The notes: generated by a model from the sequence alone, not told the origin. DNA of 64,000 bases from Anaerolineaceae bacterium (GCA_002699585.1 PABP01000022.1:101416-165415), one strand, 5' to 3'. Positions 1-8,971 are shown, counted from the stretch's first letter. A program made the numbers and translations.

Positions 1-156
1 GATGTCACGGTGGCTATGCCGCATTTGCTGGGTGGCGAGGGCGTCATTGGCGAGCATCACCCCCTGAACCTGACTGATGGTGAGCAGCAAGCCCTGCATG
101 ATAGTGCTGCCCTCATCAAAAACCTTATCACTGACCTGATTGAACAAGGTGCATAG
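1..156 (+). CDS. L-lactate/malate dehydrogenase-like protein, C-terminal fragment
   Basis: The reading frame is open from base 1 to a TAG at 154-156 and gives the last 51 residues of a protein that begins upstream of the window. The pattern is hydrophobic strand, GVIGEHHPLNL, LTDGEQQAL, then an amphipathic helix. It resembles the C-terminus of the NAD-dependent lactate/malate dehydrogenase family, in which a short strand with a Gly-rich turn is followed by L(T/N)DEEQ and a terminal helix. The catalytic His/Arg and the Rossmann fold lie outside the window, so substrate choice cannot be judged. The lycopene cyclase gene starts 5 bases downstream, so the two could share a transcript. Confidence 0.5.
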   Translation, partial: DVTVAMPHLLGGEGVIGEHHPLNLTDGEQQALHDSAALIKNLITDLIEQGA

Positions 157-161
157 GCCCT

Positions 162-1010
162 ATGACCTACTTTGCATTCCTGGCAATCTTCCTGGGTATC
201 CCGCTTGTCGTGCTCAGCCTGCGCACCATCGCAGACTATCATCGCGGCCACTGGATGCCGACAGCGCTAAATGCCTTCAAGCCCTGGGTTGTGCTGCTGG
301 GTCTGTGTATTGTGGCGCTTATCTACACCACGCCCTGGGACAACTACCTCGTGGCGACGGGTGTTTGGTGGTATGACCCGCTGTTGGTGAATGGCCTTGT
401 CCTGGGTTACGTGCCCATCGAAGAATATACCTTCTTCCTGGTCCAGCCTGTGATGACGGGCTTGTTCACGCTCTGGCTGATGCGCAGCCTGCCCTTGAAC
501 CCGCAGCCCGCTGACCAACTCACAATCCGCAAATGGGCGACAGTCATCGTCGGCCTGATATGGCTGGCCAGCGTGATACTGCTGGGCCTTTCGCTCAGCA
601 CTGAGGCATTCCGCCCCGGCACCTATCTGGCCCTGGAGTTGTCCTGGGCGCTCATTCCTGTTCTGATTCAATTGGCCTTTGGCGCGGATATTCTATTGCG
701 CCATTGGCGTATTGTCTTTGCAGGCATTGCCATTCCGACGCTTTACCTCAGCTTTGCCGATGCCATCGCCATCAATGCCGGGACCTGGACCATCGACCCG
801 GCACAATCGACGCATATTTTGCTAGGCGGCATCTTGCCGATTGAGGAATTCGTCTTTTTCCTGCTGACCAATACGCTGGTTGTCTTTGGCCTGACACTCG
901 TCCTGGCAGAGGAAAGCCAGTCACGGGCGCGTCGTTTGCAGCAGTTGCCCCTCGTGGGCCGATTTTTTAGTCTCTTGTTACCAGGCCCCGATGTGGCCTT
1001 AGAAAGATAG
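162..1010 (+). CDS. Lycopene cyclase, fused CrtYc-CrtYd (heterodimeric-type) membrane protein
   Basis: This 282-residue polytopic membrane protein has two homologous halves, each carrying the lycopene cyclase domain signature: PIEEYTFF near residue 85 and PIEEFVFF near residue 226. That Pro-x-Glu-Glu-aromatic-x-Phe-Phe motif is typical of the actinobacterial CrtYc/CrtYd and archaeal/fungal CarRA-type cyclases, which form beta-ionone rings on lycopene at the membrane. About seven hydrophobic helices are visible. The two halves are separate proteins in many actinobacteria; here they are one chain of the usual fused length. The gene sits between the dehydrogenase fragment and a small membrane protein and faces a convergent photolyase and carotenoid desaturase, which supports a carotenoid/photoprotection role. 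Which rings it forms cannot be told from sequence. Confidence 0.85.
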   Translation: MTYFAFLAIFLGIPLVVLSLRTIADYHRGHWMPTALNAFKPWVVLLGLCIVALIYTTPWDNYLVATGVWWYDPLLVNGLVLGYVPIEEYTFFLVQPVMTGLFTLWLMRSLPLNPQPADQLTIRKWATVIVGLIWLASVILLGLSLSTEAFRPGTYLALELSWALIPVLIQLAFGADILLRHWRIVFAGIAIPTLYLSFADAIAINAGTWTIDPAQSTHILLGGILPIEEFVFFLLTNTLVVFGLTLVLAEESQSRARRLQQLPLVGRFFSLLLPGPDVALER

Positions 1011-1014
1011 TTCC

Positions 1015-1449
1015 ATGAATATCTGGCAGTTCCAACATATGCTCTCGCGTCGTTTACAAAAATGGGCCATTGTTAGCATCGGCAGCGGCCTCCTGATGCG
1101 CTTCGGTAGCCCATTCTATAAGGGCATCGGCGCTCAATTTATTGGCTGGGGCGCGATCAATGCGGCGATTGCCTTATTTGGTCGCAATAGCGCCGATAAT
1201 CGTGCCGCTGACATACCCAATCCCGGCCTGCTCAGCGTCAAAGAAAAAGAAACCAGTAATCTGCGTAAGCTGCTGATGGTCAATGCTGGCCTGGATGTCT
1301 TATACGTGCTGTTTGGTCTGCGCATGGCCCGCCGCGATAAAGGCGACGGTGTTCGCCGTGGTAACGGCCTCGGCATCGTGATTCAGGGGGCATTCCTGCT
1401 CATCTTCGACTTGCTGCATGCCAGTGGTCTACCCGATCCTGAAGACTAG
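1015..1449 (+). CDS. Small membrane protein of unknown function (possibly DUF6992-like)
   Basis: The gene encodes 144 residues and starts 4 bases after the lycopene cyclase stop, so it is almost certainly cotranscribed with it. It shows four hydrophobic segments: WAIVSIGSGLLMRF, FIGWGAINAAIALFG, LMVNAGLDVLYVLFGL and GIVIQGAFLLIFDLLHA. They are separated by a basic, polar loop that includes KEKETSNLRKLLMVNAGLD. The layout recalls small four-helix proteins annotated as DUF6992, but that is a memory-based match and not proven. No catalytic motif is visible. Its position suggests an accessory role in carotenoid or membrane physiology; this is inference. Confidence 0.7.
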   Translation: MNIWQFQHMLSRRLQKWAIVSIGSGLLMRFGSPFYKGIGAQFIGWGAINAAIALFGRNSADNRAADIPNPGLLSVKEKETSNLRKLLMVNAGLDVLYVLFGLRMARRDKGDGVRRGNGLGIVIQGAFLLIFDLLHASGLPDPED

Positions 1450-1534
1450 ATTTTGCGGCTATTTTCAACGGGTATTTTGTTATGGGATCATTTTTATCTA
1501 TATCCTATGGCAAAAGGTGACAAAATAAATCTAA

Positions 1535-2953
1535 CTAGTCATCGCCTCTGGCTGCTTTGAAAGCGGCCAGGGTGGTTTCTCTAGCCGCGCTGTGATCCAC
1601 AATCGGCGCGGGATAGTCGGCTGGGGGAGGGTCCATTTTCCAGGGTGCGTGAATGTGTTTATCGGGTACATCAGCTAACTCTGGGACCCAGTGCCGCAAA
1701 TACCCTGGTGAAGCGTACTTCTCCGACTGCGAAACCGGATTAAAAATGCGGAAATAGGGCTGGGCGTCGGTGCCTGTACCCGCCGCCCACTGCCAGCCGC
1801 CGTTGTTCGCTGCCGGGTCACCGTCGATCAAAAGCTGCATGAAGTGTACATCCCCATGCTTCCAGTAGATCAGCAAATCCTTGGTCAAAAAGCTGGCGAC
1901 AATCATACGTGCTCGGTTGGGCATCCAACCCATGGCTTTAAGCTGCCGCATGGGTGCATCGACCACTGGGTAGCCCGTCTGCCCATCTTTCCAGGCTTGC
2001 AAGTGATCCTCGTCATCGACCCACGCCAGCGAAGCATAGGTATCGACAAAATCGCGTGCCATCACATGCGGATAGTGATACAAAATGTGCATATAGAACT
2101 CGCGCCAAGTCAATTCACTGACCCACGTCGCAATCGAGTCCTTATAGTCCTCGTTACGCGCCCGTGAATAGGTGTCGCGGGCGGTCCAGTAAGCTTTCCT
2201 GGGCGAGAGCAGCCCCAGGCGCAAATACGGCGATAGGTACGATGTCCCTGTAGGCCGATCCGCTGCAAACGGATCGATAACCAGCGCATTGCGCGTTTCA
2301 CTATACGCTTTGATGTCGGCGTCGATAAACTGCTCTAATAGCGCCTGTGCCCGTGCTTCTGAGGCTTCCGGCATGTCAATCGTTTCATCGAATCCCAGGT
2401 CGCTGAGTGTAGGCATCTCATCTGATAGCTGCGCCAGCCCATCCGCAAATGCCGACTTTTTGAACACTGTTTTCACGCACTCCGGTTTGTCGATGCCGTT
2501 CCACGTCTTTTTGAAAGGCGTAAAAACGCGATATGGATTGCCATCGTCCTTGAGCACGCTCCCCGGCGGCAGCAAAATCGCATCATCGAAAGTCTGCATA
2601 TCGACTTTGAGTGCCTTAGCTATGGCCTCATCACGCTGCCTTGCATACGGTGAATAATCCTTGTTGAAATAGACCGCTTCCGCGCCCGTTTTTTCGACCA
2701 GTTCCGATAGCACACTCACCGGGTCCCCGCGCCGGATGACCAACTGGGCGTCATACTTGGCAAGGGCATCATTCAGCGAGTGCAGGGCTTTCAGCATAAA
2801 CTTGACGCGCGGCGCACCCACTCGTGGACTGGTTAGCAGCCTGTCATCGAAGATAAACACCGGAATGACTGCCTGACCGCTGTCGATGGCATGGTGCAGG
2901 GCGATGTTGTCTTGCAGTCGCAGGTCGCGCCGGAACCAGTGAATCACAGTCAT
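1535..2953 (-). CDS. phr: Deoxyribodipyrimidine photo-lyase (class I CPD photolyase)
   Basis: The 472-residue protein repairs UV-induced cyclobutane pyrimidine dimers with blue light and FAD. The N-terminus (TVIHWFRRDLRLQDN) is the Rossmann-like antenna domain signature. The C-terminal FAD domain has TGYPVVDAPMRQL, GWMPNRARM and the FAD-pocket block NNGGWQWAAGTGTDAQPYF, which match both photolyase signatures. Length is normal for class I enzymes. The gene lies 12 bases downstream of the carotenoid desaturase gene on the same strand, giving an SRPBCC-desaturase-photolyase operon. Photolyase with carotenoid genes is a recurrent light-response grouping, seen in CarH/LitR-regulated loci, though no such regulator is present here. 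The antenna cofactor is not predictable. Confidence 0.93.
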   Translation of the reverse strand: MTVIHWFRRDLRLQDNIALHHAIDSGQAVIPVFIFDDRLLTSPRVGAPRVKFMLKALHSLNDALAKYDAQLVIRRGDPVSVLSELVEKTGAEAVYFNKDYSPYARQRDEAIAKALKVDMQTFDDAILLPPGSVLKDDGNPYRVFTPFKKTWNGIDKPECVKTVFKKSAFADGLAQLSDEMPTLSDLGFDETIDMPEASEARAQALLEQFIDADIKAYSETRNALVIDPFAADRPTGTSYLSPYLRLGLLSPRKAYWTARDTYSRARNEDYKDSIATWVSELTWREFYMHILYHYPHVMARDFVDTYASLAWVDDEDHLQAWKDGQTGYPVVDAPMRQLKAMGWMPNRARMIVASFLTKDLLIYWKHGDVHFMQLLIDGDPAANNGGWQWAAGTGTDAQPYFRIFNPVSQSEKYASPGYLRHWVPELADVPDKHIHAPWKMDPPPADYPAPIVDHSAARETTLAAFKAARGDD

Positions 2954-2965
2954 AGCTGTTATCCT

Positions 2966-4477
2966 CTAATTGAACTGTCGCATGACGTCTTTGGCCACAC
3001 GTATACCGCCGAGCGTCACGCCTGCGGTCGATTGCCCCGGAAAGATGCTGTCACCGACCAATCGCAGGTTGGGGATGCCTGTTCGTGGGCCTCTAGCGCG
3101 GAACAGCGACGTCTGCGGAAAGCCACCGACCATGCCATCCTGCCGCAGCGTGTAAAATTCATAGGTGACAGGCGTTCCCGGCAGCACCAACTCAGTAGCT
3201 GACCTAAAGCCCGGTATCACGGCATCAATCCGGCTGATGATCGTGTCGGCCATTTGCTGCTTGGTCGCTTGATAGGCTTGATGGTCGTTTTCGAGCAAAT
3301 CCCACCAGCGGTCGATGCGCGTATGGGTGCTGACTGTCACAGCGCGCATACCTTGTGGCGCACGGCTTGTATCCCATTCTGGCGACATGGATACAAACAG
3401 TGTTTCACCTTCGCCCATTGGACCATCCAGCGTTCGCACAATCTGATGGTGATCGGCGGTGTTTGGTGGCAGTCTGTCGGATCGAATGCCCAGGTGCAGC
3501 ACGAACGCGCCATAGGTCGCTTCTCTTTGCTGAACCTCGCGTTTGAGCGCAGGTGGTGCATCCTCGCTCAGTAGGCTTTCCAGCGACCAGGGGGTCGTAT
3601 TGGCCACCACAAAATCCGCTTGGAATAACATTTCTTGTGTCGTTCGGCGTCCTTTTTTTGCATAGACGCCTATCGCACGGCCATTTTCGACGGCGATGCG
3701 CGTCACGAAATGCCGATAATGAATCTGCCCGCCCAGCTCACACACTTTATCGGCCAGCGTCTGTGCGATATTGCCGATGCCACCCTCAACGTGATACACA
3801 CCCTGGCGCGTTAGGTCGAGGGCGGTGGCACCATACAGTGCATTGACCTGCTTACTGGTTGCCTGCGCGGAAATCAGCAGGGAGGCATCCAGAAAGCGCA
3901 CAAAGGCTCGGTCATTGTGCAGGCCCAAGCGCTTGAGCCATTGATGCACCGAGGACAGGGCAAACGGCGCCAGCCGTATATCCTGCGGGAAGTGCCGTAA
4001 GCCCACTTTGATGAGCTGTCCCAGTTCGGCTATGTCTTGCGGTGGCCAGGGCAGTCCCTCAGCGGACATCTGCCATGCTAAATCGGCAACACGTCGCTGC
4101 TGTTCCCAGAAGCGGCCACTATTGGGGAATTTGGCCAGCACGTCTTGGTGATCCTGGCACATCTGGATTGTGCGATCTGGCAGGTGCACAACCCAGGCGG
4201 GGTCATGCTGATGAACGGGCCAGTTGATGTCTAGCATGCGTCCAGCAACCGCATGGGGTCCATTAGGCTGGAACCCGCCCGCCACCGTCGCGCCGGAGTC
4301 AAAGCGATAGCCCTTATGGATAAACGTGCTGGCACTGCCGCCAGGGTAGGTCTGGGCTTCGTACACGCTGACGCGATAGCCTGCCTGGGCCAGTAGGGCG
4401 GCTGTCGTCAGGCCGCCAACGCCTGCGCCAATGATCGCAATATGGGGTGTCTTGCTCATGAGGATGGCTTCACTCAC
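2966..4477 (-). CDS. Carotenoid desaturase/isomerase-family FAD oxidoreductase (CrtI/CrtD/CrtISO-like)
   Basis: This 503-residue FAD enzyme has the N-terminal dinucleotide-binding motif GAGVGGLTTAALLAQAG (from about residue 17) followed by EAQTYPGGSAS. The C-terminal FAD motif is RLVGDSIFPGQSTAGV, shared by phytoene desaturases, CrtD C-3',4'-desaturases and carotene isomerases. The block YRFDSGATVAGGFQPNGPH is closest to the CrtD/CrtISO branch as I recall it. It would act on membrane-held carotenes. The chosen start is a GTG at 4477-4475 that overlaps the upstream TGA as GTGA; an ATG six codons in (4459) is possible. It is the middle gene of an operon with the SRPBCC protein and photolyase. 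The exact reaction is uncertain. Confidence 0.82.
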   Translation of the reverse strand: MSEAILMSKTPHIAIIGAGVGGLTTAALLAQAGYRVSVYEAQTYPGGSASTFIHKGYRFDSGATVAGGFQPNGPHAVAGRMLDINWPVHQHDPAWVVHLPDRTIQMCQDHQDVLAKFPNSGRFWEQQRRVADLAWQMSAEGLPWPPQDIAELGQLIKVGLRHFPQDIRLAPFALSSVHQWLKRLGLHNDRAFVRFLDASLLISAQATSKQVNALYGATALDLTRQGVYHVEGGIGNIAQTLADKVCELGGQIHYRHFVTRIAVENGRAIGVYAKKGRRTTQEMLFQADFVVANTTPWSLESLLSEDAPPALKREVQQREATYGAFVLHLGIRSDRLPPNTADHHQIVRTLDGPMGEGETLFVSMSPEWDTSRAPQGMRAVTVSTHTRIDRWWDLLENDHQAYQATKQQMADTIISRIDAVIPGFRSATELVLPGTPVTYEFYTLRQDGMVGGFPQTSLFRARGPRTGIPNLRLVGDSIFPGQSTAGVTLGGIRVAKDVMRQFN

Positions 4478-4965
4478 GTATCTTGCTTGCCGCTGAGTGC
4501 CCAGCGCGTCCGCAGATGGCGGTAAAAGAACAGCATTTGCAGCGGAATCGGCCCAAATACGAGCCGCGTCAGTAGGCCAGCGATGCCCGGTTTATGGGCA
4601 TAGGTGATGCGGTCTGTCAGCCGTGTGCCGCCATCGACTGCCTCAAAAATATGCTCATGTCGCCAGTAGGCCATAGGCCCTGCTAGCATCCGGTCAGCGA
4701 ATGACGTTTCAATCGGCCCTGGCTCATGGCGAACATGCCACTTTACCGGGAACGGACCAAACCACAGCGTAAACGTCAATTCGCCCTCGCGCAGGGAGGT
4801 GCGTGTATCGCTATGTAATTGCATAAAAATGGGTGGGGGCGTGAGCTTGCCCAATGCCGAAGGCTGCTCATGGAATGCCGTCATCGCCTCAACAGAAGTA
4901 TCTATGACGGACTGCTGCTGGAAGAGCTGGGCGTTATCTGGGACGGACTGGCTTTGTACGGTCAT
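4474..4965 (-). CDS. SRPBCC-family ligand-binding protein
   Basis: The gene encodes 163 residues with the helix-grip pattern of the SRPBCC/START-like superfamily: alternating strands around TSLREGELTFTLWFGPF, KWHVRHEPGPIETSFAD and GGTRLTDRITYAHKPG, then a C-terminal amphipathic helix (IPLQMLFFYRHLRTRWAL). Such proteins hold hydrophobic ligands in a cavity; close relatives are often annotated as cell-division inhibitor-like or cyclase/dehydrase proteins. It is the first gene of the minus-strand operon with the carotenoid desaturase (GTGA overlap) and photolyase, so a carotenoid or isoprenoid ligand is a reasonable guess, not shown. The start ATG at 4965 leaves a 242-base gap to purB that must hold divergent promoters. 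Confidence 0.8.
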   Translation of the reverse strand: MTVQSQSVPDNAQLFQQQSVIDTSVEAMTAFHEQPSALGKLTPPPIFMQLHSDTRTSLREGELTFTLWFGPFPVKWHVRHEPGPIETSFADRMLAGPMAYWRHEHIFEAVDGGTRLTDRITYAHKPGIAGLLTRLVFGPIPLQMLFFYRHLRTRWALSGKQDT

Positions 4966-5207
4966 GGTCGCTTATTCGTCTATTTTGTCAGGGATACAAC
5001 CAGTCTGCCACAGCCAGCCTAATACCAGATAATCTACGACTAAGTGCCGCGTGAATATGCCGCGCTGTGAGCCAATATCGACATGTTGAGAACGTATGTT
5101 GAAGGCTCGCGTGTCATTGTAAGAAGTTCTCTAAAACGCCGCTGGCAATTCGCTACGGTAGCCGTCACAATATGCCCTTATCCAGTGCAGATGATCGTGA
5201 GGGTGTT

Positions 5208-6608
5208 ATGTCGCAATTTTCCTTTGATACCTACCTCAGCCCCTTTACCTGGCGCTATGGCTCCGATGAGATGCGTCGCAATTGGTCGCTGGCCAACAAG
5301 CGCCGACTATGGCGGCGGGTGTGGATCGCTTTGGCAACTGCCCAACAGGAAGCAGGTCTGGTAACTGCCGAGCAGGTCGAGGATTTGCGTGCCCATCAGG
5401 ATACCATTGATATTACTCGCTCACATGAGTTCGAGAAGGACTTGCATCATGACCTCATGGCGGAAATACGCACTTTTGCCGAGCAAGCGCCCGTTGGCGG
5501 CGGCATTATTCACCTGGGCGCGACCAGCATGGACATCGAAGATAATGCCGATGCACTACGCCTGCGCGATGGACTCGACATTATTCTCACCAAAACTCAA
5601 GCGGCACTCAGTGCGCTGGCTGATGTCATCGACCGTGAAGCCGACAATGTGTGCATGGCCTTCACGCACATTCAACCCGCGGAGCCGACTACGATAGGCT
5701 ATAGGCTGGCCTTCATCGCCCAGGATTTGCTGGCAGATTATCAAGCCGTCCAGCGTGTTCGTGAGGCGCTCAAAGGCAAGGGCATCAAAGGGGCTGTTGG
5801 GACATCCGCTTCATATACTGAGCTTCTTCACGATACCTCATTCACGCCGCGCCAGCTAGAAGGCCGCGTCATGGAACTGCTAGGCTTACCCGCCTTTGAA
5901 ATCACCCACCAGACCTATCCCCGTCGTCAGGATTGGGAGGTGCTCAATGCCGTGGCTGGCCTGGGCATGACACTCTACAAATTCGCTCTTGATCTGCGCC
6001 TGCTGCAATCGCCGCCTGTCGGGGAGTGGAACGAGCCATTTGGCCGTCATCAGGTCGGTTCGTCGGCGATGCCCTTTAAGCGCAATCCCATCAACGCGGA
6101 GAACATGAACAGCCTCGCGCGTTACCTGGCGGCGCTGCCCGGTGTCGCCTGGGATAATGCCGCTCACAGCATGTTGGAGCGCACCCTTGATGACAGCGGC
6201 AATCGCCGTCTGCTGCTGCCGGATGCTTTCCTCATCGCCGACGAACTGCTCAAGCGTTTCCAACGTCTGATTACAGGCTTGCAGATCAATCAGCCGGCCA
6301 TCGAGCGCAACCTGGCGACTTATGGCATCTTCGCCGCTACCGAGCGCCTGCTAATGGAAGCTGCCCGTAACGGTGGTGACCGCCAGGAACTCCACGAGGC
6401 TATCCGCGAGCACAGCATGACTGCTTGGGGACAAATCATGTCCGGTGCGCCCAATAATCTGGCCGATCTGCTGGCCAATGACGTGCGTGTCACACAGTAC
6501 GTTGCCGCTGAGAGTGTAGCTGCGCTGCTGGATGCGTCCAGTCATATTGGTGATGCACCCGAACGTGCTCGCAACATGGCCCAGACGATTCGCCAGCAAT
6601 TGGCCTAA
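5208..6608 (+). CDS. purB: Adenylosuccinate lyase
   Basis: PurB cleaves SAICAR to AICAR in purine synthesis and adenylosuccinate to AMP. The fumarase/aspartase superfamily signature GSSAMPFKRNP is clear, along with GATSMDIEDN and FTHIQPAEPTT, the other conserved active-site regions. An ATG 12 codons upstream (5172) is in frame, but the ATG at 5208 has a GAGG nine bases ahead and gives MSQFSFDTYLSPF, the usual N-terminus, so 5208 is chosen (466 residues, normal length). The P-loop kinase gene follows after 2 bases and is probably cotranslated. The 242 bases upstream separate it from the divergent SRPBCC gene. Confidence 0.95.
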   Translation: MSQFSFDTYLSPFTWRYGSDEMRRNWSLANKRRLWRRVWIALATAQQEAGLVTAEQVEDLRAHQDTIDITRSHEFEKDLHHDLMAEIRTFAEQAPVGGGIIHLGATSMDIEDNADALRLRDGLDIILTKTQAALSALADVIDREADNVCMAFTHIQPAEPTTIGYRLAFIAQDLLADYQAVQRVREALKGKGIKGAVGTSASYTELLHDTSFTPRQLEGRVMELLGLPAFEITHQTYPRRQDWEVLNAVAGLGMTLYKFALDLRLLQSPPVGEWNEPFGRHQVGSSAMPFKRNPINAENMNSLARYLAALPGVAWDNAAHSMLERTLDDSGNRRLLLPDAFLIADELLKRFQRLITGLQINQPAIERNLATYGIFAATERLLMEAARNGGDRQELHEAIREHSMTAWGQIMSGAPNNLADLLANDVRVTQYVAAESVAALLDASSHIGDAPERARNMAQTIRQQLA

Positions 6609-6610
6609 GG

Positions 6611-7162
6611 ATGACCACACTCGCAGACCTTGGCACCCGTATCGTTATTGTCGGCTCGACCGGGTCGGGTAAATCGACGCTGGCGGGGCAACTTGCCAGC
6701 CAGCTCGACCTGCCTCATATCGAGTTGGATGGCTTATTCTGGGGACCGAACTGGACCGAGACCTCGCCGGAGGTCTTCATCCCCAAAGTCGAAGCGGCCC
6801 TGGCAGGGGATCGCTGGGTGGTGGATGGCAATTACAGTCGGGTGCGGCATATCGTTTGGCCGGCTGCTGAGACGATTATCTGGTTGGACTACTCGCTGCC
6901 GATTATCTACTGGCGGCTTTGGAAGCGCACACTCCGCCGGACGCTGGGCCGCGAGCAGCTCTGGGAAGCCCAAAACGTCGAGCGCTTTTGGGTGCAGTTT
7001 GTAACCAAAGATTCATTGTTCCTATGGGCTTTGAAGAAGCACAAAGAACGTCGTATCTTATATCCCCAGGTGTTGGGTCAGCCGGAACATGCCCATTTGC
7101 AGGTTTTGCACTTCCATCACCCAAGCCAGACGCGCGACTGGCTTACTCATCTAACGTCCTGA
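6611..7162 (+). CDS. P-loop nucleotide kinase-like protein (FlaR/AAA_18 type)
   Basis: The 183-residue protein has a Walker A motif GSTGSGKST near residue 16, followed by PHIELDGLFWGPNW and DRWVVDGNYSRVR. These features are characteristic of the adenylate kinase-related proteins annotated as DNA topology modulation protein FlaR. The aspartate after the strand IIWLDY fits a Walker B position, and the Arg-rich helix WRLWKRTLRRTLGRE resembles a kinase lid. The real substrate of the family is not established. It begins 2 bases after purB, hinting at a nucleotide-related role, and is followed by a probable terminator at 7438-7461. Confidence 0.75.
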   Translation: MTTLADLGTRIVIVGSTGSGKSTLAGQLASQLDLPHIELDGLFWGPNWTETSPEVFIPKVEAALAGDRWVVDGNYSRVRHIVWPAAETIIWLDYSLPIIYWRLWKRTLRRTLGREQLWEAQNVERFWVQFVTKDSLFLWALKKHKERRILYPQVLGQPEHAHLQVLHFHHPSQTRDWLTHLTS

Positions 7163-7437
7163 TTTGCCCTGAAATACGCAATCGTTTTGTTTGGAAATAT
7201 AAACGCAAATTCAGGCAAAATTGGGGTTTTATTGCACTCACTGCCGTATGATGCTGCATCGGGATAAAAAACCTGGTTTGCGTTGGTTTATGGTTAGTAA
7301 CGTCGGCAGTTGTGGAAGGGCAGTAGCAAGCGTTTTCTGGGAGTGAGATAAGGTCCGTCATGGGGGCAGCATAGCACAAAACGCACCTCAAAAGCGTTCC
7401 ACATGGTATGTTTTTGACGCTTGTTTGTAGGATCAAA
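7163..7437. other. Intergenic region with no recognised gene
   Basis: This stretch separates the FlaR-like gene from the terminator shared with the convergent pyr operon. It is more AT-rich than its neighbours. I see no open frame with family resemblance, no tRNA and no repeat array. Confidence 0.6.
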
Positions 7438-7461
7438 AAAGGCGCGGAATATCGCGCCTTT
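7438..7461. terminator. Bidirectional rho-independent terminator
   Basis: A perfect inverted repeat AAAGGCGCG / CGCGCCTTT (7438-7446 and 7453-7461) surrounds a 6-base loop. A-rich sequence on the left and T-rich on the right make it usable from both directions. It lies between the convergent FlaR-like gene and the pyr/ecsC-like operon. Confidence 0.8.
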
Positions 7462-7499
7462 ATAAACGTCCTTATAAACGTTCTTGCAACAGAAAAATA

Positions 7500-8135
7500 T
7501 TAAACTGCGTCACCTGTGGGGATCATCGGGTCTGAGTTTTCATCTTTGCGTTGATACCAGAGCTTAGCGACTGAGCCAGTCGAGCGAGCCATGAAGTAGT
7601 TGAAGGCGAACCCAACGAATGCGCCAATAAATGGAATGGCTTTGGACAGCGTTTTGCCAATCATCCTGCGGGCGACGTAGCGCATAATCACCGCGCTGCC
7701 CGTTTGGGTGATTTGACCACTGCCGGTCATGACCATATAGGTAGCCACGCGCGTGTCGCGGTCCTCGTAATGGCCATAGGCGCTGGCGATGAATTGGGTC
7801 AACGCGGCTTGCAGCCGGATCGACAGCAGGACATCAATCGGTAGGGCAATCGGCAGCGTAAAGAAGCCGCCAATGCCTGCAATCGCGCCGATAACGCCAC
7901 ACTTGAAGGCCTGCTCGTTGATGATATTCTGGATCAGGACATCTTTGTCCTCACGCGGGTTTTGGGTGACCATGTGCTGAAATTGTTGAAACAGCACTTC
8001 TGCATTGGGGGATACCAGCCGATTCAGCTCGCGCCTGCCCAGTGAAAAGAGAACCACCGCCATGAACCCCATCGTAATGACAGGTAGCACACAGACCAAC
8101 AAGATAATGATAAAGATATTTGGATTGTCCATCAT
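7500..8135 (-). CDS. EcsC/DUF697-like membrane protein
   Basis: The 211-residue protein starts with a strong transmembrane helix (IFIIILLVCVLPVITMGFMAVVLF). It then has a Gly-rich hydrophobic segment (GVIGAIAGIGGFFTLPIALPIDVLLSIRLQAAL) of the kind seen in EcsC/DUF697-type proteins, and a C-terminal hydrophobic stretch PFIGAFVGFAFNYFMA. Two adjacent ATGs (8135 and 8132) are possible; an AGGAG is better spaced for the second. It is the last gene of the minus-strand pyr operon, 38 bases after pyrF, but no pyrimidine-related function is evident. The family assignment is moderate; the function is unknown. Confidence 0.6.
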   Translation of the reverse strand: MMDNPNIFIIILLVCVLPVITMGFMAVVLFSLGRRELNRLVSPNAEVLFQQFQHMVTQNPREDKDVLIQNIINEQAFKCGVIGAIAGIGGFFTLPIALPIDVLLSIRLQAALTQFIASAYGHYEDRDTRVATYMVMTGSGQITQTGSAVIMRYVARRMIGKTLSKAIPFIGAFVGFAFNYFMARSTGSVAKLWYQRKDENSDPMIPTGDAV

Positions 8136-8173
8136 GTGCTCCTGGCGGTGTGTTTGTAAGTTGCTGTATATGT

Positions 8174-8971
8174 TTAACGATACTGATTAATCGCATCGCG
8201 CAGTTCGCGGGCGGCTGCACCTGGCTCATCAGCGAAAATGATGCTGCGTGAGGCACTGATCATCAGCCCCTTGCCAGCACTGTTCAGTCCATTGACCACA
8301 GTCGTTTCCAGGTCGCCGCCTTGTGCGCCCACGCCTGGGACCAGGAACGTCATTTCGCCAACAATCTCGCGCAGGGCTTTCATAGTTTGGGGGGCGGTCG
8401 CGCCCACAACCAGCATACAATTGCCGTTGCTGTTCCACTGGCTACTGACGACCGCCGCGACGTGCTGATACATAGGCTTTCCGTCGATCATCAGCTCCTG
8501 CAATTCGCCCGCGCCGGAATTACTCGTACGGCATAAGATAATACAGCCTTTATCGTCTCGTGACAAAAAAGGTTCCAGGGCATCGCTGCCCAGGTAGGGG
8601 TGCAAAGTCACGGCATCGAAGCCCAATTGATCGAAAATCGAGCGGGCATAGGCATCGCTAGTGTTGCCGATGTCGGCGCGTTTGGCATCGCAGATGGTCA
8701 CGATGCTGGGGTAGTTGGCTTTAAGATAGGCGACCGTTTCGCGCATGGCTTGCCAGCCTTTTTTGCCCTGAACTTCGTAGAAGGCGCTGTTGAGCTTATA
8801 GACGCTGGTGTATTCATGCGTGGCCCGAATAATATCCAGATTGAAAGCCAACTGGGGATTGTGCGCCTGTTGATACTTTTCGGGTATTTTCGGCAGGTCG
8901 CTATCCAAGCCGACGCAGACCAGTGAATTGACCTCATCTACACGCTGGTTGAATTTCTCCATGATGCTCAT
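8174..8971 (-). CDS. pyrF: Orotidine 5'-phosphate decarboxylase
   Basis: PyrF makes UMP from OMP, the last step of de novo UMP synthesis. The catalytic block DAKRADIGNTSDAYA contains the Lys-x-x-Asp of the charged network, and LVCVGLDSDLPKIP is the N-terminal strand of the TIM barrel. The C-terminal LVPGVGAQGGD and SASRSIIFA are phosphate-binding regions. At 265 residues it fits the longer type 2 enzymes. Its ATG overlaps the pyrE stop as ATGA (8968-8971), implying translational coupling. Confidence 0.95.
   Translation of the reverse strand: MSIMEKFNQRVDEVNSLVCVGLDSDLPKIPEKYQQAHNPQLAFNLDIIRATHEYTSVYKLNSAFYEVQGKKGWQAMRETVAYLKANYPSIVTICDAKRADIGNTSDAYARSIFDQLGFDAVTLHPYLGSDALEPFLSRDDKGCIILCRTSNSGAGELQELMIDGKPMYQHVAAVVSSQWNSNGNCMLVVGATAPQTMKALREIVGEMTFLVPGVGAQGGDLETTVVNGLNSAGKGLMISASRSIIFADEPGAAARELRDAINQYR

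Noticed and set aside
5172..5207. Upstream ATG extension of purB
   Set aside because: The 12 extra residues are not part of the family N-terminus, and the ATG at 5208 has the better ribosome-binding site.
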